Source: Mariniradius saccharolyticus AK6 | Lineage (GTDB): Bacteria > Bacteroidota > Bacteroidia > Cytophagales > Cyclobacteriaceae | Assembly: GCF_000330725.2 (NCBI RefSeq) | Contig: NZ_AMZY02000010.1 | Span: forward strand, 426,052-490,051 | Reading direction: 5' to 3' | DNA length: 64,000 nt | Shown here: positions 61,976-64,000 of the stretch, one piece after another | Layout of the letters: each line of letters starts with the position of its first letter | Position numbering within the stretch: the first letter of the stretch is position 1 | Program-made: the position numbers and the translations under genes | Notes under the pieces: generated by a model | Database searches by the model: none | Seen by the model: only the letters and a program-made list of their open reading frames with translations | Told to the model about the DNA's origin: nothing

Positions 61976-63235
61976 TCAATAGTGGCATTTTGCACACTCC
62001 AAGCCACCGATGTCTTTGACTTTCAGCGCTTGTTTGGATCCGCTGTGTAGCTGAACCAGCTTGTCATAATACTCGTTGCCCTGGGCATTGACATTGGTTG
62101 TTCTATGACAATCAATACACCATCCCATTGTCAGGGCACTGTATTGGTAGACTACCTCCATTTCCTGTATTGGCCCATGGCAAGTCTGGCACTCTATACC
62201 GCCGACCGCTACGTGTTGTGCGTGGTTGAAGTAAGACAAGTCAGGAAGGTTGTGGATTCGTACCCACTCGATCGGCTGATTGTTGTCAACCGCATTATAG
62301 ATCTTTTGGATCTCTGTAGAAATGCCTTCTTTTCCACCCACATTTTGGATATGTGCGTGGCAGTTCATACAGATGTTTGCAGAAGGGATATTGGCAGACT
62401 TCCCAATCTCCACACCTGTATGACAATATTGACATGGAATCTCGTACTGACCAGCATGCAATTGGTGCGAAAAAGCAATTGGTTGTTTTGGCGCGTAGCC
62501 CTGCTGCACACCGACGGTATACAACTCATCGAGAGCTGTCTTTACTACAAATGCGACCAAAAGGGTTGTAAAGATGATAAGGAAGGCATCGGACTTGAAA
62601 ATTTTCCCAATTTCGAATTTTTGGTTAATAAACTCTTCGTCCGCCGCATCGAGCTTTTGATTGTTGAGATACTTGGTCAAAATGGAGATAATCAATCCCA
62701 AAACAACCAAAATCAAAAACAAAACCAGGACCAACACTCCTAAGATAACAGTCAAATACTCACTTGGGATTCCACCTCCCGCTGAAGCCGCACCTTCTGT
62801 AGCTGTTGGCGCGGCCGCCGCAGCTGGATCCGCCTTGTCACCGTATTCGATGTAAGCCAACAAATTCATCAGGTCATCATCGGTCAGGAATTCATGAGCT
62901 GGCATTGCCAAATTGTTGAATTCCTTCGCAATTGCTACCGCTTCCGCATCACCGGATGCGATCAACGCCTGGGAGTTTCTGATAAATCTCTTTGTCCAGT
63001 CTATGGAGTGGCGATCCGTGACACCCCTTAGCGCAGGACCCACGTTCTTTTGATCCAGCCTGTGGCATGTCCGACAGTTGGCGTTGAAAATAGTCTTGCC
63101 AGCCGAAATGGCTTCCTCACTGTTGGATACATCAGGATTGACCGCATAGACTTGTGTTCCTGTCGTCAAAATGAAGAGCAGCAAAAATGTACTCAACATT
63201 CGGGGAACACTTAATAAGGAGCGATTGATCGACAT
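61976..63235 (-). CDS. actA: Alternative complex III subunit A (multiheme cytochrome c with fused mono-heme domain)
   Basis: 419 residues with a signal peptide, an N-terminal mono-heme domain (CRTCH at 54-58) and an Ala-rich linker. A membrane segment (LTVILGVLVLVLFLILVVLG) and a pentaheme part with CQYCH, CMNCH, CQTCH, CIDCH and CAKCH follow. That makes six CxxCH sites; single-domain ActA has five, so the N-terminal cytochrome is an added module also seen in other Bacteroidetes. First gene of the operon, 49 bases from the promoter at 63284. Confidence 0.95.
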   Translation of the reverse strand: MSINRSLLSVPRMLSTFLLLFILTTGTQVYAVNPDVSNSEEAISAGKTIFNANCRTCHRLDQKNVGPALRGVTDRHSIDWTKRFIRNSQALIASGDAEAVAIAKEFNNLAMPAHEFLTDDDLMNLLAYIEYGDKADPAAAAAPTATEGAASAGGGIPSEYLTVILGVLVLVLFLILVVLGLIISILTKYLNNQKLDAADEEFINQKFEIGKIFKSDAFLIIFTTLLVAFVVKTALDELYTVGVQQGYAPKQPIAFSHQLHAGQYEIPCQYCHTGVEIGKSANIPSANICMNCHAHIQNVGGKEGISTEIQKIYNAVDNNQPIEWVRIHNLPDLSYFNHAQHVAVGGIECQTCHGPIQEMEVVYQYSALTMGWCIDCHRTTNVNAQGNEYYDKLVQLHSGSKQALKVKDIGGLECAKCHY

Positions 63236-63283
63236 AAATATTACTTAATTAAACAGTTGATTGCAGGTTCTCAAATAACTCTG

Positions 63284-63314
63284 CAAATGTACTACCCCAA
63301 TTCAATTTTTCAAA
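63284..63314 (-). promoter_or_regulatory. Promoter of the act-cox operon
   Basis: On the minus strand TTTG (63311-63314) and TACATTTG (63284-63291) are separated by exactly 19 bases, a full match to the Bacteroidetes primary-sigma consensus. Transcription should start about 63277, giving a leader of roughly 40 bases before actA. No other promoter is needed for the 15 kb down to the terminator at 48293. Confidence 0.8.
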
Positions 63315-63562
63315 TTTGGCCGAAATGACTGAAAGAAGGATCCAACGTTAAAAAAAAATAATATAATTGTTTGTTTTTCAATTACTTAGGTATATGTGAC
63401 GAGCTGATCAATTTATTTAGAATCAATATAAATAAAAGAATATTTGGAGATACCTTTGGTCATTTCCAACCTACACCAAAAGTGCTATTAGAAACAGTAA
63501 GGTAATCGAAAAATGACCCGAAACAGGCCGCAATAGAAAAATTGAAATAAAAAGATCAAAAA

Positions 63563-63593
63563 TTTGGTTTTTCAGTGACTATAGATATTTTTG
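63563..63593 (+). promoter_or_regulatory. Promoter of the tRNA-Cys-like array
   Basis: TTTG (63563-63566) and TATTTTTG (63586-63593) are exactly 19 bases apart, again a full consensus match. The first tRNA-like gene begins at 63608. The A/T-rich stretch 63315-63562 between the two divergent promoters shows no gene. Confidence 0.75.
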
Positions 63594-63607
63594 TCGTATC
63601 AAATCAA

Positions 63608-63677
63608 GGTCGAGTGGCCGAGTGTAAGGCAAAGGCCCGCAATGCCTTTTACGGTGGTTCGAATCCATCCTCGACCT
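63608..63677 (+). tRNA. tRNA-Cys(GCA)-like gene 1, noncanonical (C33, short D-loop)
   Basis: 70 nt: acceptor GGTCGAG/CTCGACC, D-stem GCC/GGC with loop GAGTGTAA, anticodon arm AAGGC-CCGCAAT-GCCTT, variable TTAC, T-arm GGTGG-TTCGAAT-CCATC, discriminator T73. The anticodon is GCA and U73 is the CysRS identity base. Odd: position 33 is C where U is nearly universal, and the D-loop lacks one of the usual G18-G19 pair. No CCA encoded. It may be aminoacylated yet poor in decoding. Confidence 0.72.
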
Positions 63678-63686
63678 CTGCGTAAA

Positions 63687-63718
63687 GAACGAATTTAATC
63701 ACCCCATTAAACCGTTCC
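63687..63718 (+). repeat. 32-bp repeat with hairpin, copy 1
   Basis: Begins GAACGAATTTAAT and ends ATTAAACCGTTCC. Identical to 63862-63893. The arms GAACG/CGTTC and TTTAAT/ATTAAA form an imperfect hairpin with loop CACCCC. It follows each complete tRNA-like gene by 9 bases and may be a processing or termination signal, or a recombination footprint. Confidence 0.8.
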
Positions 63719-63782
63719 CGTCAATTTTATCATTGAGTGCACACAATATGTCGTTGGCATTTGGTCGGCACTTCACATTCAT

Positions 63783-63852
63783 GGTCGGGTGGCCGAGTGC
63801 AAGGCGAGGGTCCGCAAGATTCTACACGGTGGTTCGATTCCATCCCCGACCT
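63783..63852 (+). tRNA. tRNA-Cys(GCA)-like gene 2, noncanonical (C33, short D-loop)
   Basis: 70 nt: acceptor GGTCGGG/CCCGACC, D-stem GCC/GGC with loop GAGTGCAA, anticodon arm AGGGT-CCGCAAG-ATTCT (two G-T pairs), variable ACAC, T-arm GGTGG-TTCGATT-CCATC, discriminator T73. It shares C33, GCA and the short D-loop with copy 1. The acceptor and anticodon stems differ from copy 1 by compensated changes, which argues for selection on structure. Confidence 0.72.
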
Positions 63853-63861
63853 CAATTTTGT

Positions 63862-63893
63862 GAACGAATTTAATCACCCCATTAAACCGTTCC
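63862..63893 (+). repeat. 32-bp repeat with hairpin, copy 2
   Basis: Exact copy of 63687-63718, again 9 bases after a tRNA-like gene. Confidence 0.8.
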
Positions 63894-63971
63894 TCTTGAA
63901 AACCAAAAGATCGGACGCAAATCCGAGAGTAAAAAAATCCTGTATTAATTTGCAGGGATTTATCATTACAA

Positions 63972-64000
63972 GGTCGGGTGGCCGAGTGCAAGGCGAGGGT
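63972..64000 (+). tRNA. tRNA-Cys-like gene 3, cut by the window edge
   Basis: The 29 visible bases are identical to the first 29 of copy 2, through the 5' side of the anticodon stem. The array therefore continues beyond the window with a spacing of 175-189 bases. Confidence 0.7.

Noticed and set aside
63779..63991. 70-codon minus-strand reading frame
   Set aside because: It is the antisense of tRNA-Cys-like genes 2 and 3; such frames are a familiar annotation artefact.
1..64000. CRISPR array, prophage or rRNA operon
   Set aside because: No regularly spaced repeats with unique spacers, no phage structural or integrase genes, and no rRNA sequence were seen.

Overview
The window looks like a chromosome segment from a free-living Bacteroidetes (Cytophagales/Cyclobacteriaceae-like). 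The basis is a long, three-domain type IspG, a C-terminally extended S16, the conserved order CBS protein - nadK - DUF6089 - uppS - bamA - ompH - ompH, promoters of the Bacteroidetes form TTTG-N19-TAnnTTTG, and an alternative complex III (Act) operon fused in order to an aa3-type cytochrome oxidase. The species cannot be fixed from sequence reading alone.

Layout. 1-4.8 kb: a PIF1/RecD-like helicase cut by the window edge (minus), then an SDR oxidoreductase and ispG (plus). 5.0-6.5 kb: a MORN-repeat lipoprotein and a VOC/DUF1801 pair (minus). 7.1-7.4 kb: two arginine tRNA genes on the minus strand. tRNA-Arg(CCT) is normal. tRNA-Arg(CCG) is split by a 56-nt insert in the D-loop and a 63-nt insert in the T-stem; removing both gives a perfectly paired 72-nt tRNA. 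7.6-9.9 kb: rpsP-rimM-trmD-rplS. 9.9-13.4 kb: a four-gene minus-strand block of exported proteins lying between two 145-bp copies of the rplS 3' end plus terminator, so it looks like an insertion. 13.5-30.1 kb: gltX, a TonB-plug/macroglobulin-like surface protein, a PorT-like barrel, nfu, DUF3810, pdxJ, yqeY, cvpA, pabA/trpG, then the CBS-nadK-DUF6089-uppS-bamA-ompH-ompH cluster for envelope biogenesis. 30.3-33.6 kb: a thioredoxin and a low-GC accessory stretch with three repeated cassettes, each a start-less coding tail followed at once by a different small protein gene. 33.6-46.7 kb, all minus: TPR protein, murA, DUF4290, uvrD/pcrA, a very large outer-membrane protein and a 1240-residue sensor histidine kinase. 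46.8-63.2 kb: a respiratory operon read leftwards from one strong promoter. 63.6-64.0 kb: a tandem array of tRNA-Cys-like genes running off the window.

How the genes work together. The 63.2 to 48.4 kb operon encodes ActA-F (quinol:cytochrome c oxidoreductase), cytochrome oxidase subunits II, I, III, III-like and IV, and the heme A makers CtaA and CtaB. A near-perfect terminator hairpin then separates these from SCO, DUF420 and a small CxxC membrane protein. BamA, two OmpH/Skp-like chaperones, UppS and MurA serve outer-membrane assembly and peptidoglycan precursor supply; MurA carries Asp where the fosfomycin-target Cys normally sits.

The two most unusual items are the doubly interrupted tRNA-Arg(CCG) and the tRNA-Cys-like array. 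In the array, two complete copies share C instead of the near-universal U33 and a shortened D-loop, yet keep compensated stems, a GCA anticodon and U73. The duplicated-rplS-end insertion and the repeated toxin/immunity-like cassettes come next.
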